DNA from: Pseudomonas syringae
GTDB lineage: Bacteria; Pseudomonadota; Gammaproteobacteria; Pseudomonadales; Pseudomonadaceae
Assembly (NCBI RefSeq): GCF_000737245.1
Contig: NZ_JPQU01000027.1
Span: 38,114 to 102,113, forward strand
Length of the DNA: 64,000 bases
Direction of reading: 5' to 3'
Below the pieces are notes generated by a model, which saw nothing but the letters and a program-made list of their open reading frames with translations, had not been told where the DNA came from and did no database searches. Below, piece after piece: positions 28,471 to 37,530 of the stretch; the stretch's first letter is position 1, and each line of letters starts with the position of its first letter. The position numbers were made by a program, and so were the translations under genes.

Positions 28471-29655
28471 GTGATAAATTTTCCCACAGATCTTACGATT
28501 GATAGTTGTGAATCGTTTGTTGATGGTCTACAAGAGGTTAGACGGGGTGAAGCACTCTATCTTCCATCTGATTTTAACAATGCTCTATTCGGTGGTGTCG
28601 CCGCAGCAATTCAGGCGGTTAATACTTGGGGACGGTTTTCCAGTTCCAGGGAAATAATTCTCGGGGGGCAGTCCGAAGTGGTTCAAGAGTATGCAGACGA
28701 AATTGTGAATCGTCCGCATAAATTCAGTGCTGCAATGCTGGCAAAAAAGATTTCACTTTCAAGCTCGGATGCGGACATTCGCGGGAGTGTGAACATTGCG
28801 GCGAGGGATGCGATAGAAAACCAGGCAGGCAGCAAGCATGGTCAGCAAAGAGGCGCATTGTGTTGGTTTTCTTTTGTGGATCACAGCTCAAAAGGGTTTG
28901 ACAAAAATTTTTACACCATGTCTTCGTCTGAGGGTGCCTTACCAAGGCAGCTTCCTCAGATTGAAAACGTTATAAAGTCAATGGTGGATAAGTCCATTGA
29001 TGTCCTTGGTGCTGCACAAAAGCTTTCAAGCGATGATATGCAACATCTAGGTCGCATATTCTATGAGCTCTTCTTGAACACGCACGAGCATGGAACCAGA
29101 GGTGCTTCCAGAAGTGCTTGGCTCAGACCAGGCCAGCGCGTAATTTATAGCAATGGGATCAGCCTCTTCGATAAAGCACTTGAAAAGCGAACGCAAGGCG
29201 AGCGCGGGCTATCCACCTATTTGCAAACGCATCGAGTAGGTGAGGTCGAAAAAAGCCGGTTTGTCGAGATTAGCATTATTGATTCCGGGCTTGGCTTCTT
29301 TGAGCGATGGTGTGCAGATCACAAGCAGTCATCTCAGGGTCATGATCTTGATTTTGAGTATTCGATAATCAAGAAGTGCTTCAGTACACGTCAAACGTCG
29401 TCTGGCAAGGATAATAAAGGGCTTGGGCTCCCGGTCGTTATGGATCGACTAACTAAGCTTAAGGCATTTATGAAGGTTCGCAGTGGGCGGCTTTCTCTGT
29501 ATAGGGATTTTATTTCCCAACCTTATGCCTCTGGAGATTCATGTGATTTTTCTGATTGGATGACAGCACTCCCAGCCAGTGAATCACTTACTCAATTGGG
29601 GCAAGTCTCTGGTGTGGCGATAACTTTCTTAATTCCACTGGAGCCTAAGCAATGA
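28471..29655 (+). CDS. GHKL (HSP90/histidine-kinase-like) ATPase domain protein
   Basis: 394 residues. The C-terminal half has the three boxes of a GHKL ATPase: N box FYELFLNTHEHG (E199, N203, EH206-207), G1 box ISIIDSGLGFF (D271-G275) and G2 box KGLGLPVV (316-323). There is no histidine-phosphotransfer domain or receiver, so it is not a normal sensor kinase. The N-terminal 170 residues are unrecognised. The start is GTG at 28471 with AAAGGA seven bases upstream. It overlaps the next gene by ATGA, so the two products are made together. It lies in an AT-rich segment unlike the flanking pigment genes, a sign of transfer. Confidence 0.8.
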   Translation: MINFPTDLTIDSCESFVDGLQEVRRGEALYLPSDFNNALFGGVAAAIQAVNTWGRFSSSREIILGGQSEVVQEYADEIVNRPHKFSAAMLAKKISLSSSDADIRGSVNIAARDAIENQAGSKHGQQRGALCWFSFVDHSSKGFDKNFYTMSSSEGALPRQLPQIENVIKSMVDKSIDVLGAAQKLSSDDMQHLGRIFYELFLNTHEHGTRGASRSAWLRPGQRVIYSNGISLFDKALEKRTQGERGLSTYLQTHRVGEVEKSRFVEISIIDSGLGFFERWCADHKQSSQGHDLDFEYSIIKKCFSTRQTSSGKDNKGLGLPVVMDRLTKLKAFMKVRSGRLSLYRDFISQPYASGDSCDFSDWMTALPASESLTQLGQVSGVAITFLIPLEPKQ

Positions 29656-31820
29656 GCGGCGGCTTTGCGTTTCGTTTCAAATATAACACTGTCAGGCCTG
29701 CACTCTTAATTTGCTGTAATACGACTGTATCCTCAGATGAAATTGTGAAGGCTGTAAAGGCAGACGTTGAAAACAATTTGCTTCCTGATTGCGTTTACTT
29801 GTTAGGCCCGACTAGCCATAAGGATGATTTTTTAAATCTTTTTTGTTGTGACTCATTTAATGAGGAATTCGAATCTTTTGTAGGAGGGTCAAGAGACAAG
29901 CTTGTCTCGCTGACTTATAACAATGCTGGTGAAATTATTGATGCAAAGACTGACTTGGCAATCGACAAGGGTCTTCGCGATGCGATGATGTCTCAAGGTA
30001 TGCTTGATATTTTCAAGCGTAGGCAAGGGCTGATCACATCCTCCTCAAGTTTTCACTTCTCGAAACCATCAGGGGATCACTGCAGCGGATTTATTCGAGC
30101 TTCTAATCTGCTGGTTGCTGGCGAAGAGGTAGCCTTCTTAGCTATATCTTTGCTTGAACATTTTTCCTTGGCCCCTGACCGAATCTATGTTGATACATCG
30201 TCAATATCTTATTTGGTGAGTGTTGCTGCTCTGATGTCTGGTCGCTACAGTGGGCGACTGCCGCTGATTGAGAGTTTCGAATCATATACTGCTCTTAAGA
30301 AGAGCTACGATTTCGTGGAGTCGGCTAGCAGCTTTGTAATAATATCAGCGACTACCAGTGGTGGCCTTGCTGCCGAGATCCTCAAGAAAAATAACTTCAC
30401 CCCTGAACAGGTCGTTACTCTGTTTTATAGTAGGCTTCAGGCGTCGCAGTATGGTATTTTCAATGTTGCTTGCTTGGTTTCTGAAAGCATAAAATCTTCC
30501 GCGCCCGAAGACTGCTCCGATTGTTTGAAAGGGAGTAAAGTTATCAAGATCGTGGGCGATCAATTTTTGCCCGAAACGCCAAGTCATAGCCAGGTAGTGA
30601 TCAAAAAAGTTGATTTCTCACCTGAACGAGGTAGGTTTTTTAAAGATTTTGCAGCTAAAAATCTATTGAAGTGGAGAGTGACATCCGACCCTCGGGCGGA
30701 GGCAAAAGAACATTTCTACATCAATGTTGAGCAGTATCTGGGGGATATGCCGAAAGGCTTTTCAGAAAAATTACACTGGTCGGTAAAAAAGCACGTTTCT
30801 AGGGATGTAGAAAAAGTTATTGCTCTTGATGATCCGGGCTCTATCTCCTTGATGGAGGAAGTAAAAAAAATAGCTGGGGAGTCTGGTGTCAGTTGGCTGA
30901 CCATGTCTCAGCTTGATGAGCAACGGCTAAAAGACTCTTCCTCGGTAGTCGTGATCGCTGGTGCTATTACATCAGGCAGGAAGTTATTAGACGCTTCCAG
31001 AAAGCTGCGCTGTATTAGTGAGCAGTCTTCTATACTTTACTTGGTTGGCTTTTCTAAGATTCCTAGCAAAGATGCCTTGGAACAACTACGCAAGGACTTG
31101 GAGCTGGGCGGGCGCACGCTAGTCGTAATGAACGAGTGTCAAATGCCGCGTATAATCGGCAGCACAAGAACTTCGTGGGACTCGGAATATGACTTCCTGA
31201 GAAAAATTGGTGATGATCAATTGTTACAAGATCCCATTGAGTTACCTGGCTATCTAAAAGCTCGCCTGGAAATGCTTAGTCAAGATGAATTTGATCCGAA
31301 CGATCTATTCTTGCCGTCGCCATCAGGTGAGCCTCTGAAACTGAGAGATACATTCGCATTCTGGTCTGGCTTGGATATTGATTATACAAAATCTACTCAG
31401 GCTGATGTGTATTGGACTATTCAATCGATTCTGCATGACATGAGAGCAAAGCCTGATGGCGGAGGTTTGGCTAGCCTGTATCATTCCACAGTTATCAGCC
31501 CGGCGTGCTTCGATAGGTATAACGATGGTGTGATTCAAGCGTGCTTGCTTAGAGCAGCAACATCATCGGAACTCAACTACTCAATAAGTGATGATTTTAG
31601 TCAGAAGATGATGGATTTCTTGATTTCGGTTATTGAAGGTGCAGGTGGAGCACAAGGTGAGGGCGTGTTGGAATTTCTAATGGCGATGTGTCTCGGTCAC
31701 CTCCGTATTAATAATGAACACGTGAGGGAGCTGCTTGAGAAGGCTGGCTCCCTTGAGGTGAGTGAAGACATCAAGCTTCTTTTGGATCAGCTAGCTAAAC
31801 AGATCCCATCTAAGGCGTGA
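29652..31820 (+). CDS. Large protein with two phosphoribosyltransferase-like domains, degenerate PRPP loops
   Basis: 722 residues. Two segments look like the core of type I phosphoribosyltransferases. The first (about 145-260) has DRIYVDTSSISYLVSVAALM followed by FVIISATTSGGLAAEIL. The second (about 335-470) has KVIALDDPGSISLMEEV followed by VVVIAGAITSGRKLLDA. The TSG of the PRPP-binding loop is kept in both, but the acidic pair normally before it is replaced (SA and AG), so classical transfer chemistry is unlikely. The C-terminal 220 residues are helical and unrecognised. Translation is coupled to the GHKL ATPase by a four-base overlap. A nucleotide-sensing effector or regulator in a conflict system is my inference. 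Confidence 0.65.
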   Translation: MSGGFAFRFKYNTVRPALLICCNTTVSSDEIVKAVKADVENNLLPDCVYLLGPTSHKDDFLNLFCCDSFNEEFESFVGGSRDKLVSLTYNNAGEIIDAKTDLAIDKGLRDAMMSQGMLDIFKRRQGLITSSSSFHFSKPSGDHCSGFIRASNLLVAGEEVAFLAISLLEHFSLAPDRIYVDTSSISYLVSVAALMSGRYSGRLPLIESFESYTALKKSYDFVESASSFVIISATTSGGLAAEILKKNNFTPEQVVTLFYSRLQASQYGIFNVACLVSESIKSSAPEDCSDCLKGSKVIKIVGDQFLPETPSHSQVVIKKVDFSPERGRFFKDFAAKNLLKWRVTSDPRAEAKEHFYINVEQYLGDMPKGFSEKLHWSVKKHVSRDVEKVIALDDPGSISLMEEVKKIAGESGVSWLTMSQLDEQRLKDSSSVVVIAGAITSGRKLLDASRKLRCISEQSSILYLVGFSKIPSKDALEQLRKDLELGGRTLVVMNECQMPRIIGSTRTSWDSEYDFLRKIGDDQLLQDPIELPGYLKARLEMLSQDEFDPNDLFLPSPSGEPLKLRDTFAFWSGLDIDYTKSTQADVYWTIQSILHDMRAKPDGGGLASLYHSTVISPACFDRYNDGVIQACLLRAATSSELNYSISDDFSQKMMDFLISVIEGAGGAQGEGVLEFLMAMCLGHLRINNEHVRELLEKAGSLEVSEDIKLLLDQLAKQIPSKA

Positions 31821-31830
31821 GTTTAATGTC

Positions 31831-31858
31831 TTGAGCCCTGCGGGTGCAGGGCTTGAGG
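31831..31858 (+). terminator. Hairpin after the GHKL/PRTase-like operon
   Basis: AGCCCTGC and GCAGGGCT pair around a GGGT loop ten bases after the stop codon, extendable by CTTG/TGAG with two wobble pairs. It is strong enough to act as a terminator stem, but no run of T follows, so intrinsic termination is not certain. Confidence 0.5.
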
Positions 31859-32340
31859 CATTTGATAGCAACACAATTAGGCAGCACTAGTTGGTGCAAA
31901 GAGCACTAGACTTATTAAGGAATACAGTACGCAACCGATCTCGATGCGTTCGAATACGCCGAACTCGATCAAACTGGTTTGCGTTCAATGGGCACGGCAT
32001 AGCCTTGCAATGAGAGTGAAATGGTCAAGTAGAGCTTCTCCACAGTAGATTCGTGATCGATGTGGGCGATGAGGCAGACTTTTCCTGCTTCTTAGAGGTA
32101 ATGGCCTAACGGCTTCCGGGGCAGCAGAGTCAAGACATACATCAATGTTGAGATCTAAGTGTTGTGGTCGCGGTAGTTGGAGTTTCTTGAAGGTTAGGGG
32201 TGGAGGGAAGAGACTGTCCATTCCCTGTCGCCCCTCAAAAGAATGCTTTTTGGCCAAGTGCGGTCGCATTATGCTAAAAACGTGAATGTCTGGATAATCT
32301 TTGGCGCAAAACTTCCGTCACTATGTAAAGGAGTACTGCT
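31859..32340. other. Intergenic region upstream of the Ntn hydrolase gene
   Basis: About 480 bp without a convincing gene. The promoter of the gene at 32341 should be here. An AGGAG ribosome site at 32329-32333 stands seven bases before its TTG start. I see no repeat or RNA signature. Confidence 0.5.
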
Positions 32341-33498
32341 TTGACTATGATAACTGGGTTTCACCTGAAGTACGGCGCCTTTCTCCAGGCAGATGTGTTG
32401 ATGACGAGCCCCAAGGAATCGGATGTCGAGGATGCACAGTTTCCGACCTATCACAACTACGAAAACGGGGGGTTTCCACTCCCGGACAGTAAAGTAACTG
32501 GGCTAGCACAGAAAATCTTGATAGTTAACGATAACTTCGCCGTCGCATTTGCTGGTCGAGTGGATCGAATTCATAGCGCAGTTCATCTTATCAAAAAGCT
32601 TACTTTGGATGGCGCCGAACTGAATGGGGATGGATATTTAAATGGGCTGGAGTCGGACTCGGAGCTAAGGGATGGAAACTTTTGCGCGATCATCCTCAGC
32701 GCTGAAGAGGAGGGACTGCTAATAAAGAACTTCGGTGCTATCGGGAAATATTGTAATGAGTTTTTTGATATAGTTTCCGGAGGTTCAGGAGCCGAGCATG
32801 CGATTGGCTATTTCTCGAATCTTTCGCTTGGAGATTTTGATGTACCAGATGAGGATATTGTTGTCCGAGGCACATGCCTGGCACTGAAGCAGTACGCACA
32901 GCACATCATTGATGAGGTAGACAATCAGGAGTTTGCCGAGAGTATTGGTGATTACTTCGGTGCGGGATTTGAAGTTGCGGCATATTATGACGGCAAGATA
33001 CAGAAGGTTTCTGACATCGTTTATGCTTTCGCCGAAGCGGAGCTTGACGAAGATATGTTTTTGCAGATCGAACCGCCAAAATTCATCATGAAGTCAACTT
33101 ACCGTAATGGAGATCTTGTCATTCGTAGCTTGTTGAATGAGATTGATCCTGATGATGGGTACCATAAGAGGCGGCACGATAGGACCTTCTCGATTCCGCC
33201 GGTAATAAAATTTCATAAGTATGCCGTAGCGGATGATGATGACGCTGATGAGATTAATTTTATTGGTGACTTTCTCTGCTTTGTCATTAAGGTGAAAATG
33301 GGTGCTTACCGCAGCTTTACCATTCCATTTATCAGAAAGTATGGGTCTGATAGGAGCTTTGTTCTAAATGGTTTTCTGCCGATGTGTATCGGGGAGCATA
33401 TAATGTTTAAGTATAGTGAAGTATTTAACTCTGAGGTGCTTCAGTGCGTAAGGCAACACATGGCTGAAAATGGAATTTTATGGATGAGAAATGACTGA
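32341..33498 (+). CDS. Stand-alone proteasome/HslV-like Ntn hydrolase
   Basis: 385 residues. With the TTG start at 32341 the protein begins Met-Thr-Met-Ile; removal of Met would leave Thr as N-terminal nucleophile. Relative to that Thr1, an Asp falls at position 17 (LKYGAFLQAD), as in proteasome beta subunits and HslV. A Lys follows in GLAQKILIVNDNFAVAFAG, matching the strand that carries Lys33, and DIVSGGSGAEHAIGYF matches the conserved SGSG stretch. The start is set by AGGAG at ideal distance from TTG, whereas the ATG at 32347 is too far away and would lose the Thr. About 200 C-terminal residues are extra compared with HslV. No unfoldase gene is adjacent. Function unknown; a peptidase in a defence setting is inference. 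Confidence 0.7.
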   Translation: MTMITGFHLKYGAFLQADVLMTSPKESDVEDAQFPTYHNYENGGFPLPDSKVTGLAQKILIVNDNFAVAFAGRVDRIHSAVHLIKKLTLDGAELNGDGYLNGLESDSELRDGNFCAIILSAEEEGLLIKNFGAIGKYCNEFFDIVSGGSGAEHAIGYFSNLSLGDFDVPDEDIVVRGTCLALKQYAQHIIDEVDNQEFAESIGDYFGAGFEVAAYYDGKIQKVSDIVYAFAEAELDEDMFLQIEPPKFIMKSTYRNGDLVIRSLLNEIDPDDGYHKRRHDRTFSIPPVIKFHKYAVADDDDADEINFIGDFLCFVIKVKMGAYRSFTIPFIRKYGSDRSFVLNGFLPMCIGEHIMFKYSEVFNSEVLQCVRQHMAENGILWMRND

Positions 33499-33505
33499 GA
33501 GTTGA

Positions 33506-33883
33506 TGTCGGCCTGTTGGCGTTCTCAAAGAGGTCGCTGAAACCTGCCGCGTCGCTAATCGACACTCGACAAGCTTTCCGCTGGCGTTTATCCCCGCACT
33601 CAAGAAGTTCGCAGGTGGGGAGGGGCTGACCTCTGCTCAGCGCTCTGAAGTGCTGATCCAATGCTTGCCATTGTGCAGCTGGGCTGAAGCAGCCTCTATC
33701 CTTGGCATGCTGAGAGAGAGCGGCTTCACAAAGCTTTCACCACATGTCAAAAAAATTGAAGTGCCACACACCGATCTCAACATGAGGCTGGTCATCGCTC
33801 TTAAAGCAAGAGGTTTTGTCCAGACTGTAACGGAGAAGGACGCTGTCATCAGCGCGACTGCGAAGCCTAAAGGCATGATCTGA
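33506..33883 (+). pseudogene. Remnant of an unrecognised gene
   Basis: An open frame directly after the Ntn hydrolase gene reads like real protein (KEVAETCRVANRHSTSFPLA, then SWAEAASILGMLRESGFTKL) but has no start codon upstream except weak internal ones (GTG at 33650). It is either the 3' part of a truncated gene or begins at GTG 33650 with 77 residues. The content is not recognised. Its abrupt start eight bases after the neighbour's stop suggests a deletion junction. Confidence 0.4.
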
Positions 33884-33946
33884 TCTACTGGCACGAGTCT
33901 CAAAAGCTGTTCGCGCGATCAGCTGATACAAAGCCCGTATCACTCA

Positions 33947-34954
33947 CTAATCTTTCTCGTACTGTATTTGCAAACAGACCTCTTCATCTTCTACCCGTTC
34001 GCAGGACTCGAAATTCTTATCCTTGAAATCCGACAGACCATAAATATGAAAATGCTCGTCAGGCATCAGCAACGGTGCTCGTACATAATATTTTTCTTTG
34101 CCAGCTTCGTCGGAAAGCGGAATGACAAGTTGGTACTGAAAGTTTCCGAAGCGAAATATCAACTGGTACTCAAACACATTGTCTCTGCAGTGCTCTTTTG
34201 CACGAGCGACAATGCACCGAATCTGATCGGGATTTGTGGGGCCGTTGATGATCCACTCCATGATTGGCCCAAATCCGCCAAAACCCGGCCTGTGATCTTT
34301 TTCGAGCAGCCATCTCTTGAGGTCAATGAACCTGGAGTGATCCTCTGATGGCATGACAGCCAGGGCTACTTTTATTAGCGACTTCTGAATAGCCGTTGGA
34401 TAGTACGGCTGCCGTTTAGTGGGTAGCTTCAACTGGTTTTTTCCCTCTACCTTCAGGTCTTCGTAATCAAGGTCGCCATGTGCCCAAATCTCCAACTGAG
34501 TTGGCCCCGTTGCTGCTATCCGTAAATCCTTGTCCTTGTAGACTGGAATCCCATTACGGCCTCTCGTCCGTTGAAGCGGGCGAAAGGGATATGTGTAATT
34601 GGCAAAACTGTTTTCAAAATGATCGCCAAAATGGTGGTTGCAGCGGTCACATTCCAGCAGATCGATGACTGTTTTATTGCCCAGAAATATAGGGATCGCG
34701 TGCGACTGCTCCTTGAAGGTCGTCCGGGTGGAGTCGTCACCGCAGTAACGACAAATCCTGGGTTCGCCCTCACCCAAGAAGATTTTTTTCTGCACGGCAG
34801 ACTCAATGTCCACAGACAGCACTTGGTAGCGCTCTGTAAACGCCTTGTTCTGGACGTCGTTCCATCGAAGAAACTTCTCCAACATGTCGAGCGCCTCCTG
34901 TTTGCACCTGGACTTTCGGGTCGTGCTGTTCTCCGTCGCCATGACGTTGCTCAA
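33947..34954 (-). CDS. HNH endonuclease-like protein with zinc ribbon
   Basis: 335 residues. The HNH-like module lies at about 68-110: CRYC (C68, C71), EQSHAIPIFLGNKTVIDL (His85) and CDRCNHHFGDHFE (C102, C105, N106), a treble-clef finger as in HNH_4/5 endonucleases that read [DE]H.IP..LG..CxxCN. The remainder has no named domain. It overlaps the upstream membrane-protein gene by ATGA and so is made with it. Such nuclease plus membrane-protein pairs are frequent in anti-phage loci; the role here is inferred. Confidence 0.72.
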   Translation of the reverse strand: MSNVMATENSTTRKSRCKQEALDMLEKFLRWNDVQNKAFTERYQVLSVDIESAVQKKIFLGEGEPRICRYCGDDSTRTTFKEQSHAIPIFLGNKTVIDLLECDRCNHHFGDHFENSFANYTYPFRPLQRTRGRNGIPVYKDKDLRIAATGPTQLEIWAHGDLDYEDLKVEGKNQLKLPTKRQPYYPTAIQKSLIKVALAVMPSEDHSRFIDLKRWLLEKDHRPGFGGFGPIMEWIINGPTNPDQIRCIVARAKEHCRDNVFEYQLIFRFGNFQYQLVIPLSDEAGKEKYYVRAPLLMPDEHFHIYGLSDFKDKNFESCERVEDEEVCLQIQYEKD

Positions 34955-35874
34955 CGTAGGCTCTCAATCAAAGGGCTAGTCATCTGTTTGACGGAAGGAA
35001 TCGAGGTGCCGATCTGATGCGACCCGATTTCGTCTCCCTGCTTTCGAATGTGAATAGAAATGCTACGGTCATCTTCAACCTTGGCAAAGGCTACCAATCC
35101 GTTCTCTAAAGGATGAATTCGCACATCGTTTTCTCCTCCCGGATAATTAACTGCCAGTTGAAAATCGCTTAGAACTGCTACCACTTTTACTACTGTATGT
35201 ACCCATGAACGATGCTGGCCCGACATGTATGAGCTGCCGCTCACCAGTACAACCACCATCATCAACGAACCAAACGAATGGAGCATTGCAGTTGGGGAGG
35301 GTCTGGGGATTTTATTTTTCAGGCCCACCATTTCCAGTACGGGGGTGAGCATCTGTATCGAATTAAGCGTCATCATCTGAATAGATCCGACTATGCTCAT
35401 TACAATAGCAAAGAAAAGGAGCGCTATGGACGCAACTGTCATCAATGCCGGGATATAGAAGGCGACGATGAGAAAACCGACTGTTACGTCAAAGCTTTGT
35501 GGCGGTAAACCTAACGACTCGGAAACAATCGACCGAGCCATCACCGTGGCGACCAGAAGGACTACAAAATGAAGAAGGGTCACAGCGGTTTTCCCCAGCG
35601 TACTTTCCCATGCAGCGCTGACCCATTGAACCGCTGGCATACACCACGAAATGAAACCTCCTATAACTCCGACCGAACCAATTACTACAGCAATGTCCAT
35701 CGCAACGGCACCGAGCACGCGTGAAAGCACCATTCCCAGCAAGAAAATCGTCACGGAAAAAATATAAAAGAGGTTAGACGCGGATGTTTCGTTGTATTTG
35801 CGTTGAATCCAGTCCTGCATGATACCGGTTACTCGCTCTTGGAGATCAGCACGAAGGTTGATGGTCGAGGGCAC
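34951..35874 (-). CDS. Multi-spanning membrane protein paired with the HNH protein
   Basis: 307 residues with about five or six membrane helices between residues 35 and 225 (for example FYIFSVTIFLLGMVLSRVLG and TAVTLLHFVVLLVATVMA). A roughly 80-residue soluble C-terminal tail has KVEDDRSISIHIRKQG. The start is GTG at 35874; an ATG at 35820 (MQDWIQRKYNE) is an alternative. The stop overlaps the HNH gene start. It may be the membrane-acting partner, with the HNH protein the nucleic-acid-acting one, but no known family is recognised. Confidence 0.65.
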   Translation of the reverse strand: MPSTINLRADLQERVTGIMQDWIQRKYNETSASNLFYIFSVTIFLLGMVLSRVLGAVAMDIAVVIGSVGVIGGFISWCMPAVQWVSAAWESTLGKTAVTLLHFVVLLVATVMARSIVSESLGLPPQSFDVTVGFLIVAFYIPALMTVASIALLFFAIVMSIVGSIQMMTLNSIQMLTPVLEMVGLKNKIPRPSPTAMLHSFGSLMMVVVLVSGSSYMSGQHRSWVHTVVKVVAVLSDFQLAVNYPGGENDVRIHPLENGLVAFAKVEDDRSISIHIRKQGDEIGSHQIGTSIPSVKQMTSPLIESLR

Positions 35875-35965
35875 GTGCGTAGATCGCCTCGAACACTTGA
35901 AGAGCCATGATTGCCTCTGCCTGAACTTGACCTCGTTGGAGGACTTGAAGCGTGGTCAGTTCGAC

Positions 35966-36727
35966 TTAGACTGCAGCCGGTACTTGCTTCAGGGAGCGTC
36001 CATACCGGGTGACCAGATAGGCGTGTGCGTAGCTGCTGATGAAATCATAGGCAGATTCGAGGGGCATTGCTGGAGTCTTGATCTCTTTTACCTGCTCCTT
36101 GAATCCGTGTCTGGAGTCGAGGCCACTGACAGAGAAATTGTTGGCGGTAAGCTTGAAGCTTCGGTGGATTTCCTTGTCCACAGGGATGTCGAGATTGTAC
36201 TTCGACGAGTAGGATTCGATGGTTTCGAGGATTTTGTAGTAAGTGATCCAACCTTCTTTCTGGTCGAACATTTTCACGATCAGGTATGCATCGGGATATT
36301 CGCAGGCAAGGGCAAGTATTCGGAAAATCGAGGCGCTGTCGTCCGAGTCTCTTGACCGTCCAGCGTTAGGCGGGAGGGGGCCGAGCAGCCCGGAGGCACT
36401 GCGCTTTTCTACCCAGCTCGTGTTGTAACCATCGCGAAGAACAGCCAGCACACGAAACGGATATGCATCCTCCATGCACAGCGCCACTGCGCCGTTAAGC
36501 AACGATAGGAGTTCGTGCGCGACCTGCCATGCAAGGTCTTCGTCATCGGAAATGTCATCAAGATATGATGAGTTGAAGCTGAAATGATCGCTTCGGCAAT
36601 CATTGTAGTCATCGACCCCACCCCATACCCAAAAATGACCTCTAGGGTCGTTATGGTAGACGAGCTCATGCAGCAGTATGGGATCCCCATCAGCCAGTTG
36701 CACTTCCCACCCGTTTTTTCCACTCAT
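35966..36727 (-). CDS. Hypothetical protein upstream of the membrane/HNH pair
   Basis: 253 residues from the ATG at 36727, chosen because a GAGG lies just before it; a TTG at 36745 would add six residues. The sequence is soluble, acidic and aromatic-rich (DPRGHFWVWGGVDDYNDCRS, then YSSKYNLDIPVDKEIHRSFK). No motif is recognised. It is on the same strand as the membrane/HNH pair with a 91-bp gap, so it may be the first gene of a three-gene operon. It is divergent from the anchored protein at 36946. Confidence 0.6.
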   Translation of the reverse strand: MSGKNGWEVQLADGDPILLHELVYHNDPRGHFWVWGGVDDYNDCRSDHFSFNSSYLDDISDDEDLAWQVAHELLSLLNGAVALCMEDAYPFRVLAVLRDGYNTSWVEKRSASGLLGPLPPNAGRSRDSDDSASIFRILALACEYPDAYLIVKMFDQKEGWITYYKILETIESYSSKYNLDIPVDKEIHRSFKLTANNFSVSGLDSRHGFKEQVKEIKTPAMPLESAYDFISSYAHAYLVTRYGRSLKQVPAAV

Positions 36728-36945
36728 TCGCCTCTTTACTCCCAAATTTTCCAGTGTCTTGTGCCATCACGCTAGATTCAATCTATGACGATCTATAAGC
36801 GCAACACAAACTGTGTTGGCTACCCGCTTATAAATCCTTCGCGTGCATCATTGCTTCAGCTTCCCGCCGATCGCGTTGGTGATCATTGCCCCACCTACAT
36901 CGCTGGGATAATGTCTGCATTTGATAATGTTAGCGGAGGCTGGGA

Positions 36946-37530
36946 ATGGATTGGGGCGCTTTGATCAAGATCGCGGCTTCGATTGGGGTGTCGATCGTAA
37001 CGGTTGCCACCGCCGGGCGTGCTATCAACAAACTCAAAAGGCACATTGCCGAATATCGAGAGATAACGGCTCCGCAGCCCGCGCAGCCTCATTTGCAACT
37101 CGAGTTTCAATGGAGGGGTGACCTGAGACTAAATATGATCCATCCCTCGGAGATCGTTTTCCGTATCGGAAATCGTCAAAATAGAATCCTCTACCTCAAC
37201 AAAATCCAGTGGTGCGCTCCCGCCTACCGGTTGCATTGGGATGCCAAAGGCTCGGACGCTTCAGGACAAAAGATTCAACCGGGTCAAGGGCTTACATTCA
37301 AGTTCGACCCTGAAGACACGCTTGAGCCGATCATCGACAGCGGTTACTGGACACGATATACGTCGCAGATACGCTTGATCTGCGGACTGCGGCTGAGCGT
37401 GCAACTGCAAAGCGGTGAGGAACGTAGTATTCCTGCTCCCAGGGTCTTGAAGCTTTATCTGGCCTACCTATACCACTTACCAACCTTGGCTCGGAATTAC
37501 ATCAGATTTCAGTCATTCTTACGCCTCTAG
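36946..37530 (+). CDS. Hypothetical membrane-anchored protein
   Basis: 194 residues with one N-terminal hydrophobic segment (ALIKIAASIGVSIVTVATAG), likely an uncleaved anchor with the rest in the cytoplasm or periplasm. A beta-rich middle (LQLEFQWRGDLRLN, FRIGNRQNRILYLNKIQW) follows. GGAGG eight bases before the ATG fixes the start. No family is recognised. It is a single gene between a hypothetical gene and the Gabija-like pair. Confidence 0.6.
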   Translation: MDWGALIKIAASIGVSIVTVATAGRAINKLKRHIAEYREITAPQPAQPHLQLEFQWRGDLRLNMIHPSEIVFRIGNRQNRILYLNKIQWCAPAYRLHWDAKGSDASGQKIQPGQGLTFKFDPEDTLEPIIDSGYWTRYTSQIRLICGLRLSVQLQSGEERSIPAPRVLKLYLAYLYHLPTLARNYIRFQSFLRL

